A DNA stretch of 64,000 bases. Origin: Aquabacterium sp. OR-4 (GTDB lineage Bacteria; Pseudomonadota; Gammaproteobacteria; Burkholderiales; Burkholderiaceae_C). Made by a program: the position numbers and the translations under genes. Position 1 is the stretch's first letter; the number at the start of each line of letters is the position of its first letter. The stretch is from contig NZ_JAOCQD020000001.1 in assembly GCF_025290835.2 (NCBI RefSeq), forward strand, positions 1,364,001 to 1,428,000, written 5' to 3'. Below the pieces are notes generated by a model, which searched no databases, was not told where the DNA came from, and worked only from the letters and a program-made list of their open reading frames with translations. Positions 34,026-44,489 of the stretch are shown one piece after another.

Positions 34026-35792
34026 TCATCGCAGGCCGGCCGGCTTGGCCCGCTTGCGTGCTGCCACGGCCTTGGGGGCCGGGCCCGGCGGCGGTGTCGC
34101 AGCAGCCTTGGGCCGCCGCGCTGCCGCCACACCTTGCAGGGCGCCACGCACCGCGCCCTGGGTCACCGCCCCCACCGCCGACTTGACCACGCCGCCCACG
34201 CGCTGCATCACGCCGTCGGCCACGCTGCCCACCATCTGGCTGGCCACCTGACTGACCACCTGGCCGGCCATCTTGCGGCCGCTGCGGGCCAGCTCGGGCA
34301 GGCTGGCGGCGGCACCGCTGGCGCGGCGGCGAGGGGCCAGCAGCGGAAGCTCGTCAAAGGCCGACTGGATGGCTTCGGCCAGCCGGCGCAGATCGGGTGC
34401 GGCCGCGGCATCGGCCACCAGGCCGAAATCCATCTGCGTGTCGTAGCTCTCGACCGTGATGTTCAGCGCCAGGCCATGGGCCACGATCGACGTGGGCCAG
34501 TTGCTGAGCATGCGCGCGCCCGCCAGGTACAGCGGCACCGGCGGGCCGGGCACGTTGCTGATCACCACATTGGCCAGCTGGGGCAACCGCTCGGCCACCC
34601 GCGCCTTGCCGTACAGCGCGGTCAGGGCCTCCATCAGCCAGGGCACGCCGATCGACGGAAAGTCGGTCGGAAGAACGCTCTTCAGGCTGCCCATGGTGGC
34701 CTTCATGGCGGTGGTGGCGGCCTTGATGTGGGCCAGGCGGCGGCGCGGGTCGGACAGGTGCGTGCCCAGGCTCACCTGGCTCATCGAGGCCTGGTTGTCG
34801 GGCGAGGCGTCGCCCTTCTCGCGCAGCGTGACCGGCACCGCGGCGATCAGGCTCTTGCGCGGCAGCGCATCGTGCTGGGCCAGGTAGCGCCGCAGCGCGG
34901 TGCTGCACAGGTACAGCACCAGGTCGTTGAGCGTGACGCCCTGGGCGTGCGCCACCTCCTTGAGCGTGGACAGCGGCAGGCTCAGGCCGGCAAAGCTGCG
35001 GCCGGTGCCCACGTTGACGTTGAACAGCGTGCGCGGCGCCAGCGACAGGTTGCCGATGGCGCTGCCGCGGCCATCGCCCAGCAAGGCCGTGTGCCGCAGC
35101 GCGTCGCCGGCCGCGCCGGCCAGGGTGCCCACGGTGCCGGGCAGGCCCTTGACGATGCGCAGCACCTGCGCCGCCTCGTTGGCCAGCGCACTGCGCAGCA
35201 TGGTGGCCGAGCCCAGCTCGAACACCTTGCGGCGCTGGCTGGGCCGCAGCTCGAGCTTGCGCCCCTCGGGATGCAGGTCCATCAGGACACCGGCCAGCGC
35301 CACCGCGGCCTGGCCGTCCACCGCCGCGTGGTGCAGCTGGGTGTAGACGCCGACGCGGCGCTCGCCCCGCGGACCGGGCGGCAGCCCCTCGATGACATGC
35401 ATGCGCCACAGCGGGCGGGTGCGGTCCAGCCGCAGCGCATGCAGCTCGCCCACCCGTTTCTCGAAGGCGGCCATCGTGGCGGCCGGGTCGGTGCTGCGGG
35501 CCTGGCCGCGCGCACGTGCCTCGGGCAGCTTCAGCTCGACGACATGCCAGCTCAGGTCGGGCTCGGCATCCACCCAGGCGGGATTGGCCAGGTTCAGCGG
35601 CATCCACCACAGGCGCCGGCGCAGCACCGGGGCCAGCGGCAGGCGCTCGGCCAGGTGCTGACGCAAGCGCGTGACGTACTTGCCCCGCGTGCCCGGCGGC
35701 AGCTCGAACACATGGGCCGAGCCCACATGCATCGGCATGGCCTCGGTTTCAAGGAACAGAAAGGTCGCGTCCAGGCCGCTGAGCTGTTTCAT
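34026..35792 (-). CDS. Wax ester synthase / diacylglycerol acyltransferase
   Basis: A 588-aa WS/DGAT that joins acyl-CoA to long-chain alcohols or diacylglycerol to make storage wax esters or triacylglycerol. The catalytic HHAAVDG lies at 154-160, after the conserved N-terminus LSGLDATFLFLET; later motifs include PLSTLKEVAH and VISNVPGP. It is longer than typical (about 460 aa) because of an Ala/Pro/Lys-rich C-terminal tail (about 500-588) that is likely disordered. It is followed by the alpha/beta hydrolase in the same orientation. Confidence 0.9.
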   Translation of the reverse strand: MKQLSGLDATFLFLETEAMPMHVGSAHVFELPPGTRGKYVTRLRQHLAERLPLAPVLRRRLWWMPLNLANPAWVDAEPDLSWHVVELKLPEARARGQARSTDPAATMAAFEKRVGELHALRLDRTRPLWRMHVIEGLPPGPRGERRVGVYTQLHHAAVDGQAAVALAGVLMDLHPEGRKLELRPSQRRKVFELGSATMLRSALANEAAQVLRIVKGLPGTVGTLAGAAGDALRHTALLGDGRGSAIGNLSLAPRTLFNVNVGTGRSFAGLSLPLSTLKEVAHAQGVTLNDLVLYLCSTALRRYLAQHDALPRKSLIAAVPVTLREKGDASPDNQASMSQVSLGTHLSDPRRRLAHIKAATTAMKATMGSLKSVLPTDFPSIGVPWLMEALTALYGKARVAERLPQLANVVISNVPGPPVPLYLAGARMLSNWPTSIVAHGLALNITVESYDTQMDFGLVADAAAAPDLRRLAEAIQSAFDELPLLAPRRRASGAAASLPELARSGRKMAGQVVSQVASQMVGSVADGVMQRVGGVVKSAVGAVTQGAVRGALQGVAAARRPKAAATPPPGPAPKAVAARKRAKPAGLR

Positions 35793-36046
35793 GCCGGCAT
35801 CCTAGGTTGCGGGCCGGCCGCGTCGGCACGGTGTTGTCCCGGAGCCAGCGGCCGCGCTTGATGTGCGTCAGGCGATCCGCCGCACCAGGCGCCTGCGCTG
35901 ACGCCTGCCTCAGCCCCCCCTCCGGGGCGGTGGTGGCGCATCACGACAGGCCTGTCACATGGCGTCATGCAGCGACACGGCGGCCGCGCGGGGCGCAGAC
36001 CACAATGCCCTGGCCCCCCACCTTCCACCCCCACCTTCGACCCCGC

Positions 36047-37123
36047 ATGACCACCCTGCCCTTGCCCCAGCAGCGCCGCCTTGCCACCTGGTGGCACCGT
36101 GCAAGGGGGTGGCTGCGGCGGGGCAACGCGCCGCGGCTGAGGCTCGGCCTGCGATTCCTGGGCCTGCTGTGCCTGGGCCTGCCCGGCGCCCCAGCGCTGG
36201 CCGCCAACCCGTCGCAGGCGGCGGCTGCCAACCCGGCGCAAGCGGCGGGTGCCGACTCCGCGTTCAGCGCCGGCCCGGGCAGCCACCGCGCCAGCCTGCC
36301 CCATGGCGGCACCACCCGCCTGTACCGCGTGCATGTGCCGGCCAGCTACGACCCGCAGCGGCCGCTGCCGCTGGTGGTGTCGATGCACGGCGGCGGCGGC
36401 AGCATGGACATCCAGGCCGATGAGCGCTACTACGGCTGGATCAGCGCCGCCGAGCGGCACGGCTTCATCGTGGTGTTTCCCAATGGCTACAGCCGCTTTC
36501 GGGGCGGTCACCTGGCCACCTGGAACGCCGGGCGCTGCTGCGGCGCTGCGCGCGACCAGGGCAGCGACGACGTGGGCTTCATCGCCGCGCTGATCGACAG
36601 CCTGCGCGGCCAGTGGGCGATCGACGAGCGCCGCGTGTTCGCCACCGGCATGTCCAACGGCGGCATGATGGCCTACCGCCTGGCCTGCGAGCTGCCGCAG
36701 CGCTTTCTGGCCATCGCCGCAGTGGCCGGCACCGACAACACGCACCAGTGCACGCCGGCGCAGGCGGTGTCGGTGCTGCACATCCACGCCCGCGACGACG
36801 AGCGCGTGCTGTACGACGGCGGCGCCGGCAAGCCCTCGCGCCAGGAAACCGACTACAGCTCGGTGGCCGACACGGTGGCGCGCTGGTCACAGCGCAACGG
36901 CTGCCCGGCCGCGGCGCCCCAGACCGTGCTGAAAACCGATGGCGCGCTGTGCGAGCAGCGCGCGCCCTGCCGCGACGGCAGCGCCGTGCAATGGTGCAGC
37001 ACCGACGGCGGCGGCCACTCCTGGCCCGGCGGCACCAAGCCGCGCGGCCGCAGCACGAACGCCACCGCGCTGGATGCCACCGAGGAGATCTGGCGCTTCT
37101 TTGCGCGCCAGGCGCCGCGCTGA
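36047..37123 (+). CDS. Secreted PHB-depolymerase / feruloyl-esterase-like (LpqC family)
   Basis: A 358-aa protein with an N-terminal signal sequence (basic region, then LGLRFLGLLCLGLPGAPALA). Residues about 70-358 form an alpha/beta-hydrolase of the LpqC/PHB-depolymerase family: GGGGSMDIQADERYYG, the nucleophile Ser in GMSNGG and the His in GGHSWPG. Several Cys may form disulfides, fitting export. It probably cleaves polyesters or aryl esters outside the cytoplasm; substrate undetermined. ATG 36047 gives a clean signal peptide. The open frame back to 35807 is not supported. Confidence 0.82.
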   Translation: MTTLPLPQQRRLATWWHRARGWLRRGNAPRLRLGLRFLGLLCLGLPGAPALAANPSQAAAANPAQAAGADSAFSAGPGSHRASLPHGGTTRLYRVHVPASYDPQRPLPLVVSMHGGGGSMDIQADERYYGWISAAERHGFIVVFPNGYSRFRGGHLATWNAGRCCGAARDQGSDDVGFIAALIDSLRGQWAIDERRVFATGMSNGGMMAYRLACELPQRFLAIAAVAGTDNTHQCTPAQAVSVLHIHARDDERVLYDGGAGKPSRQETDYSSVADTVARWSQRNGCPAAAPQTVLKTDGALCEQRAPCRDGSAVQWCSTDGGGHSWPGGTKPRGRSTNATALDATEEIWRFFARQAPR

Positions 37124-37136
37124 AGCGGCGGGTGGT

Positions 37137-37196
37137 CAGCAAACAGCAGACAGCAAACAGCAGACAGCAGACAGCAAACAGCAAACAGCAGGCAGC
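37137..37196. repeat. Heptanucleotide tandem repeat
   Basis: Eight tandem units of CAGCARR (CAGCAAA or CAGCAGA/G) plus a partial ninth, starting 13 bp after the esterase stop codon. Non-coding on the + strand. Unit number is likely to vary between strains. Confidence 0.85.
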
Positions 37197-37257
37197 CGTC
37201 AGCAGCCCTGGGTGCCCCCTGGGTGGAGGCCGGGGCGAAGCGCCGGGGGCGCACCTT

Positions 37258-37749
37258 TCAACCGGCCGGCTGGATCAAGTCCCAGCGGTTGCCCCAGGGG
37301 TCTTCGAACACAGCCACCGTGCCATAGGGCTCATGGCGGGGCGGCTCGGCAAAGCGCGCGCCATGGGCCTGCAGGCGCGCGGCGTCGCGCGCAAAGTCGT
37401 CGGTGTGCAAGAACAGCCACACCCGGCCGGCACCCTGGCGGCCGATGCCGGCCTGCTGCTCGGCGCCGCTGGCCCGCGCCAGCAGCAAGGCCGTTCCCTG
37501 CCCGCCCGCGGGCGCCACCACCACCCAGCGCTTGCCAGCGCCCATGTCGCGGTCCTCGCGCAGGGTGAAGCCCAGCGCCTGGGTGAAAAACGCGATGGCC
37601 GGCGCGTACTCGGGCACCAGCAGGGCCACCAGGGCCAACTGCGGGCCGCCTGGTGCCGAGCCGCTTGGTGCCGGCCCGCCTGGTGCCGGGCCGGAGGCTG
37701 CCAGGCCCGACGGAGCCTGACCACCGGCCGGGTTGAGCGGCGCGCTCAT
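37258..37749 (-). CDS. VOC-family (glyoxalase/bleomycin-resistance fold) protein
   Basis: A 163-aa protein. After a Gly/Pro/Ala-rich N-terminal tail (about 1-36), the VOC fold follows: VPEYAPAIAFFTQALGF, WLFLHTDDF, and VFEDPWGNRWDL near the end. The metal site is partial, so substrate and activity cannot be told. The gene overlaps the GT9 gene: its stop lies downstream and the start of VOC is 4 bp beyond the GT9 stop. The tail is low-complexity and its start could be shorter. Confidence 0.8.
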   Translation of the reverse strand: MSAPLNPAGGQAPSGLAASGPAPGGPAPSGSAPGGPQLALVALLVPEYAPAIAFFTQALGFTLREDRDMGAGKRWVVVAPAGGQGTALLLARASGAEQQAGIGRQGAGRVWLFLHTDDFARDAARLQAHGARFAEPPRHEPYGTVAVFEDPWGNRWDLIQPAG

Positions 37750-38843
37750 TGGACGGCCCTGCGCGCCGGCAGGCTGCGCCAGGCGGCCAACACGGCCTCG
37801 GGGCTCAGGTCCATCAACCGCGCACCCGAGGTGGGCGCTTCGGGGCCCAGCGCGATCACCGTGCTGTGCGGCGCGCGGGCCTTCCAGCGGCCCCAGCCGG
37901 CCTGGCCGTACAAGGCCACCAGCGGGCAGTCCATCGCGCCGGCCACATGGGCCGGGCCGGTGTCCACCGACACCATGCTGTGTGCGCGCGCGGCCAGCGC
38001 CGCCAGGCGCGACAAGGGCGTGTCTTCACGCGCCAGGTTCACCAGGCGGTGGGGCCCGGCCGGCGCGTCCACGGCGTCGATGATGTCCTGCACCAGCGCC
38101 GCCTCGCGGGGCGCGCCATTGAGCAGCACCGCTGCCTGCGGCAGGCTTTGCAGCATGCCGCGGATCACCGCCGCCCAGTGCTCGGCGGGCCAGTGCTTGT
38201 CGTGCGTGGTGGTGCCCACCTTGCCGCGCTTGTAGGTCTTCTTGTGCCCGGGCTGCACCAGCACCAGCGGCCGGCCCAGCAGGCCCTGGGCCGCCAGCCA
38301 GGCTTCAGCCTGCGCATGCCACTCGGGCGGCACGGCCAGGCGCGGATGCGCCGGCACGCTGACGGGCTGCGCCGGGCCGGGCACGGCCGGGGCATCCAGC
38401 GCGGCAATCTGCAGCCACCAGTCAACCCAGTGGATGCCGTCGCCCGGCCAGTGCTGCCAGGCCCGCACCAGGCGTGACTCGGGCACGCCGGCACCGTCGA
38501 TCACGCGCTGGGCGTAGATGTCGGGGTCGCACAGGTACACCGGGCCGCGGTGCGCGCGGATGTAGCGCCGCGCCGCCCATTGCGAGGGCGTGAGCCAGTA
38601 CGGCGCGCGGCGGCTGCTCAGCAGGCGCAGCTCGGCCACGGCGGGGTCGTGGCCCAGCAGCACCGGCGTCCAGGCGCCCGAGGACAGCAGGTGCACCGGC
38701 CGGCCATAGCGCTGGGCCAGTGCGGCCAGCAGCGCGGTGAGCAGCACCACATCGCCGACGGCGGCAAAGCGCAGCACCAGCGGGGCATCGGGGTCGGCAG
38801 TGTGGGGCGAGTTCCAGTCGGCAAGCGGGCGGTGGATCGGCAT
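37746..38843 (-). CDS. Glycosyltransferase family 9 (heptosyltransferase-like)
   Basis: A 365-aa GT-B enzyme of the ADP-heptose:LPS heptosyltransferase family. LRFAAVGDVVLLTALLAAL at the N-terminus, HLLSSGAW, VLVQPGHKK at the sugar-nucleotide site, and DTGPAHVAGA near residue 300 match GT9. The role is likely LPS core or another glycan transfer at the inner membrane. ATG 38843 is chosen because further upstream frame is non-homologous (ATG 38876 is possible). It ends overlapping the VOC gene by 4 bp and follows the glucokinase-family gene by about 47 bp. Confidence 0.85.
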   Translation of the reverse strand: MPIHRPLADWNSPHTADPDAPLVLRFAAVGDVVLLTALLAALAQRYGRPVHLLSSGAWTPVLLGHDPAVAELRLLSSRRAPYWLTPSQWAARRYIRAHRGPVYLCDPDIYAQRVIDGAGVPESRLVRAWQHWPGDGIHWVDWWLQIAALDAPAVPGPAQPVSVPAHPRLAVPPEWHAQAEAWLAAQGLLGRPLVLVQPGHKKTYKRGKVGTTTHDKHWPAEHWAAVIRGMLQSLPQAAVLLNGAPREAALVQDIIDAVDAPAGPHRLVNLAREDTPLSRLAALAARAHSMVSVDTGPAHVAGAMDCPLVALYGQAGWGRWKARAPHSTVIALGPEAPTSGARLMDLSPEAVLAAWRSLPARRAVQ

Positions 38844-38890
38844 GGTGTCGGTCGGGTCGTGCAGCGGGCGCGGCATGCGCCGGCAAAGAT

Positions 38891-40021
38891 TCAATCCTGG
38901 GCCGGCAAGGCGGGAAGCCCCGCTTCGGCCGGCGCGGCCAGCGGCGGCAAGGTTTGCAGCACCGTGGCCGTGGCGCGCCGGCTGCCACGCGGGCCACGCC
39001 GTGCGGCGCCGGCGGTGGTCAACGGCGAGGCCGGGCTCAGCAGCGTGAGCGCCCGCGCCGCGCCCATCAGGCCCGGCAGCGGCCCGGGGGACAGCACCCA
39101 GGTGGGAATGGCGCGCAGGTAGGCGCGCAGCCGGCCCTTGCCCTCGAAGCGCTCGCGAAACAGCGATCGGTCGAGCCAGCGGCCCAGGCGTGGCACCAGC
39201 GGCCCGCCCAGGTAGACCCCGCCGCGCGCGCCCAGTGTGAGCGCCAGGTTGCCGGCGGTGCTGCCCAGCAGGCTGGCAAACAGCTGCAAGGCCTGTAGGC
39301 ACACCGCATCGTTGCCGGCCAGGCCGGCCTGCAGCACCTCGTCAGGCTGATCGGCGGCGCAGGGCTCGCCACGCAGCTGGGCCACGGCCTGGGCCAGGTT
39401 CAGCAGCCCGGGCACCGACAGCGCCCGCTCGGCCGACACATGGCCAAAGCGGCGCTGCAACAGGGCCAGCACCGCGGCCTCGTCGGCGTCCTGGGCCGAC
39501 AGCGAGGCATGCCCGCCTTCGCCGCCCAGCGGCACCGGCAGGCGCCCGTCCAGCGAGGGCAGCAGGCCCGACACGCCCAGGCCGGTGCATGGCCCGATCA
39601 AGGCCACCGGCGCGCCGGGCACGCCAGCGCCCACGCCCACCGCGCGCAGCGCCGACGGCTGCAGCAGCGGCAGCGCCAGCGCCAGGGCCGAAAAGTCGTT
39701 GATGACCAGCAACTCGTCGAGCGCGAGCGCACGCCGCAGCTCGCGGGTCGAGAAGGCCCAGCCATGGTTCGTCATGCGCACCCGGTCGCCGGTGACGGCG
39801 GTGGCCAGGCCCAGCGCGGCGGCACGCGGCGGCGGCCCGCTCAGCGTGGCCAGGTAGGCCTGCACCGCGTCGTCCAGCGTGGCATGGGCGGCGCAGGCCA
39901 GGCGGGCCACGGCCTCGAGTGGCTGGCCTTCGGCGGGCACCAGCGCAAAGTGCGCCTCGCTGCCATCCACATGGCCCACCAGCCGCGGGTAGGGCAAATC
40001 GGTTCGGGCGCGGCGCGGCAT
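38891..40021 (-). CDS. glk: Glucokinase-family protein with altered phosphate loop
   Basis: A 376-aa protein of the Glk (non-ROK) family, which phosphorylates glucose with ATP. Conserved features are VINDFSALALALP (catalytic Asp), IGPCTGLGVS, GGEGGHASL and YLGGPLVPRL. The N-terminal phosphate motif, normally DIGGTNARF, reads HVDGSEAHF here, losing the usual Asp-Gly-Gly-Thr. This could reduce ATP use or mark a divergent function. Length is above the usual ~320 aa because of a C-terminal tail. ATG 40021 is chosen; an upstream ATG at 40096 adds unrelated residues. Confidence 0.75.
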   Translation of the reverse strand: MPRRARTDLPYPRLVGHVDGSEAHFALVPAEGQPLEAVARLACAAHATLDDAVQAYLATLSGPPPRAAALGLATAVTGDRVRMTNHGWAFSTRELRRALALDELLVINDFSALALALPLLQPSALRAVGVGAGVPGAPVALIGPCTGLGVSGLLPSLDGRLPVPLGGEGGHASLSAQDADEAAVLALLQRRFGHVSAERALSVPGLLNLAQAVAQLRGEPCAADQPDEVLQAGLAGNDAVCLQALQLFASLLGSTAGNLALTLGARGGVYLGGPLVPRLGRWLDRSLFRERFEGKGRLRAYLRAIPTWVLSPGPLPGLMGAARALTLLSPASPLTTAGAARRGPRGSRRATATVLQTLPPLAAPAEAGLPALPAQD

Positions 40022-40141
40022 GGCCTCATTGTGACCGCTGGGCAGCGTGCTCAGCGCGGGCGCAGGTCGGCTTGCCGGGATGATCTGCCGCAGCACGTCA
40101 TGCTGGGCCGCGGCAAGCGGCCGCAGCGCCGGTGCGCAGTG

Positions 40142-41074
40142 TCAGGCCGTGGGTACCGGCTGCGCGGCCAGGCGGCGGCCACGCAGGGCCACGGCCTCGT
40201 TGGCCAGCAGGGCGCCGATCACCAGCGCCCCGCCCTGCAGCGCAGTGGCGCCGGGCGCCTCGCCGGCCCCCAGCCAGGCCCACAGCACGCCGAAGATCAC
40301 CTCCAGCAGGCCCAGCAGCGAGATCTCGGGCGCCGGCAGCACCTTGGCCACGCGCACCACCAGCAGGCAGGGAATGGCCAGCTGCACCAGGCCCAGCATG
40401 GCCAGCAGCGACAGGTCGTGCCCAGTGGCCTGAAACGGCAGGGCCATCGGAAGCGTGAGCAGCGCCGACAGCAGCGCGCCGATCAGCACCGCCGGCAGCA
40501 TCTCGGGCTCGGCCACGGCAGGATCGGCGGCATGGCGCTGGTGCAGCCACTGCAGCAGCGTGAAGTTGCTGGCGCCGGCAATCGGCACGCCCAGCGCCAC
40601 CAGCGCACCGGCCATCGAGCCGCCGCCGGCGTTTTGCGCCAGCGCCTGGCTGCCGAACATCCAGGCGATGCCGGCACCGGCCACGGCAATCGCCAGCCAG
40701 GTGCGCAGCGGCATTGCGTGGCGCAGAAACACGCGCGAGAACAAGGCAGTGAGCAGCGGCGCGATCGACATCGTGATCAGCACCGTGGCCACGGTGGTCA
40801 TGGTGATGGCCAACATGAAGTTGGTGTACATCACCATCCAACACAGGCCCGAGGCCCACAGCGGCCAGCCGCCGTGGCGCAGGTCGCGCCACAGCGCGCG
40901 CCCGCGCAAGGCGCCCAGCACCACCACCAGCGCCAGCACATTGAAGGCGCTGCGCCAGAAGGTCACCTCGAAGCCGCGCGCGGCCTCGAAATGCCGCGAC
41001 ACCACGCCCGCGATGCTCCACATCAGCGTGATCAGCAGCATCAGCGCCACGGCGCGCGAGTGGTTCAGCGTCAT
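40142..41074 (-). CDS. DMT (EamA) family transporter
   Basis: A 310-aa inner-membrane protein with about ten hydrophobic helices in two EamA halves (roughly 8-140 and 155-290), the drug/metabolite transporter layout. Conserved Pro/Gly turns are present (RSAFNVLALVVVLG; LLGLLEVIFGVLWAWLG). It is divergent to nothing nearby and stands upstream of typA in the same orientation, separated by a 49-bp gap with a perfect hairpin. Substrate unknown. Confidence 0.85.
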   Translation of the reverse strand: MTLNHSRAVALMLLITLMWSIAGVVSRHFEAARGFEVTFWRSAFNVLALVVVLGALRGRALWRDLRHGGWPLWASGLCWMVMYTNFMLAITMTTVATVLITMSIAPLLTALFSRVFLRHAMPLRTWLAIAVAGAGIAWMFGSQALAQNAGGGSMAGALVALGVPIAGASNFTLLQWLHQRHAADPAVAEPEMLPAVLIGALLSALLTLPMALPFQATGHDLSLLAMLGLVQLAIPCLLVVRVAKVLPAPEISLLGLLEVIFGVLWAWLGAGEAPGATALQGGALVIGALLANEAVALRGRRLAAQPVPTA

Positions 41075-41090
41075 GGGGTCGTGTCAGCCC

Positions 41091-41111
41091 GCGGGCCGCC
41101 GGGCGGCCCGC
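41091..41111 (-). terminator. Perfect 10-bp hairpin after typA
   Basis: GCGGGCCGCC (41091-41100) and GGCGGCCCGC (41102-41111) form a perfect palindrome 13 bp after the typA stop codon. There is no T tract. Likely a transcript-end or stabilising hairpin. Confidence 0.5.
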
Positions 41112-41123
41112 ACCATCGCCCGC

Positions 41124-42953
<1,830 letters not shown>

Positions 42954-42986
42954 GGGGTCGGTCTCGAAGGATTCAGAAATCTCGTG

Positions 42987-44042
42987 TCAGGCGGCGTGCG
43001 CCACGGCCGGCCGCGGGGCCGGCGCGCTGCGGGCTGCCGCCAGCGCCGCCACCTCGGGCGGGCTGAGCAGGCGGTCGGCAATCAGCTCGCCGGCCGTGAT
43101 GTGGGCGCTGCCCAGCAAGGCCAGGTCGGGGCCCAGCACACGCACACAGGGCGCATCGGGCAAGGCCACGCGGCGGCGCATGCCGGCCAGCAGCCGCGCC
43201 GCCTCGTCGGCGCCCAGGTTCACCACCGGCCAGTCGGCCAGCAGTGCGTCGGGTGATTGCAGGCAGGCCAGGCGCTCGTCGTCGCTCATGGCCTGCAGCT
43301 GCTCGAGCGTGAGGGCGCTGTCCAGGCGCAGCGCGCCACTGGCCGTGCGGCGCAGCCCGGCCAGGTGGGCACCGCAGCCAAGTGCCGCGCCGATGTCTTC
43401 GGCCAGGGTGCGGATGTAGGTGCCCTTGCTGCAGCGCACGTCGATCACCAGCGTGTGCGCGGCATCATCCCAGCTCACCATGTCGATGGCGTGAATGGTC
43501 ACGCGGCGCGGCGTGCGCTCGACCTCGATGCCGGCACGGGCGTATTCATACAGCGCCTTGCCGTCCTTCTTGAGCGCCGAATGCATGGGCGGCAGCTGGT
43601 CGATCGCGCCGGTGTGGCGCGCGATGGCGGCGGCGATCAGGGCCGGATCCACCTGCACCGGCGCCTCGGCCACCACCTCGCCTTCCAGATCACCGGTGCT
43701 GGTGCGCTGGCCCAGGCGCAGCGTGGCGCGGTAGCTCTTGTCGGCGTCCAGGCTGACCTGGCTGAACTTGGTGGCGGCACCAAAACACAGCGGCAGCAAA
43801 CCGGTGGCCAGCGGATCGAGCGTGCCGGTGTGGCCGGCCTTCTCGGCACGCAGCATGCCCTTGGCCTTTTGCAGCGCATCATTGCTCGACCAGCCACGCG
43901 GCTTGTCGAGCAGCAGCACGCCGTGCACGGCGCGCCGCGGCGCACGCACCAGACCAGACGGCCGCCGCCGATCCGGCCTTGCCTGACCGCTGGCGGCGCC
44001 CCCCTGGGCGGGCGGCAGCGAGGCTGCTTCGGAGGCGGTCAT
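42987..44042 (-). CDS. truB: tRNA pseudouridine(55) synthase TruB
   Basis: A 351-aa enzyme that makes pseudouridine-55 in the tRNA T-loop. After a ~35-residue basic N-terminal tail, [18 protein letters not shown] and the catalytic Asp in [16 protein letters not shown] are clear, as is [10 protein letters not shown]. The start (44042) overlaps the rbfA stop by 4 bp (ATGA); an open frame to 44210 lies inside rbfA and is not used. The C-terminus carries a PUA-like end with variable sequence. Confidence 0.95.
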   Translation of the reverse strand: MTASEAASLPPAQGGAASGQARPDRRRPSGLVRAPRRAVHGVLLLDKPRGWSSNDALQKAKGMLRAEKAGHTGTLDPLATGLLPLCFGAATKFSQVSLDADKSYRATLRLGQRTSTGDLEGEVVAEAPVQVDPALIAAAIARHTGAIDQLPPMHSALKKDGKALYEYARAGIEVERTPRRVTIHAIDMVSWDDAAHTLVIDVRCSKGTYIRTLAEDIGAALGCGAHLAGLRRTASGALRLDSALTLEQLQAMSDDERLACLQSPDALLADWPVVNLGADEAARLLAGMRRRVALPDAPCVRVLGPDLALLGSAHITAGELIADRLLSPPEVAALAAARSAPAPRPAVAHAA

Positions 44043-44404
44043 TCTTTCGCCCGCGTGGCGTTGGCCTGACGGATCAGGGCATTCAGTTCGGCCGCGTTCT
44101 CGGTGGTCTTGTCGAACTGGAAATGCAGCGTTGGCACGGTGTGGATCTGCAAGCGCTTGAACAGGCCGTTGCGCAGAAAGCCGGCGGCCTCGTTCAGGCC
44201 GGCCTCGCACTCGACCGGATCACCCACCAGCAGCGAGAAAAACACCTTGGCATGCGCGTAGTCGGGCGTGACCTCGACCGAATTGATCGTGACCATGCCC
44301 ACGCGCGGGTCCTTCAGCGTGCGGATCAGCTCGGCCAGATCGCGCTGGATCTGGTCGGCCACGCGAAAGCTGCGGTTGGGGATGGAGCGTTGCTTGTGGC
44401 GCAT
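44039..44404 (-). CDS. rbfA: 30S ribosome-binding factor RbfA
   Basis: A 121-aa KH-fold protein needed for 16S rRNA 5'-end maturation and 30S assembly. [20 protein letters not shown], then [20 protein letters not shown] and [19 protein letters not shown] are the family signature. It overlaps truB by 4 bp and lies 85 bp after infB, in the classic order; a strong hairpin sits in that gap. Confidence 0.95.
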   Translation of the reverse strand: MRHKQRSIPNRSFRVADQIQRDLAELIRTLKDPRVGMVTINSVEVTPDYAHAKVFFSLLVGDPVECEAGLNEAAGFLRNGLFKRLQIHTVPTLHFQFDKTTENAAELNALIRQANATRAKE

Positions 44405-44438
44405 GGTGGGCTTTCCTGCGGTGGCAGCCCCTCAAGCA

Positions 44439-44468
44439 CAAACCCCGCCTGGGGTCAGGCGGGGTTTG
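44439..44468 (-). terminator. Perfect 13-bp hairpin between infB and rbfA
   Basis: CAAACCCCGCCTG and CAGGCGGGGTTTG (44439-44451 and 44456-44468, loop 4 bases) form a perfect 13-bp stem. On the transcribed strand the stem ends in GGGGTTTG then TGCTTG, a weak U-rich tail. This looks like a leaky intrinsic terminator that would lower rbfA-truB-typA relative to infB. Confidence 0.6.
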
Positions 44469-44489
44469 CTGCAGTGGGCTGGGGCCGAC

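Noticed and set aside
32784..35861. 1,025-aa open frame on the + strand
   Set aside because: It is antisense to the alpha/beta hydrolase and wax-ester synthase genes; composition is His/Arg/Gly-rich shadow protein typical of high-GC antisense frames.
38844..39302. N-terminal extension of the GT9 glycosyltransferase
   Set aside because: This part overlaps the glucokinase gene in another frame and does not resemble GT9; ATG 38843 starts the family domain.
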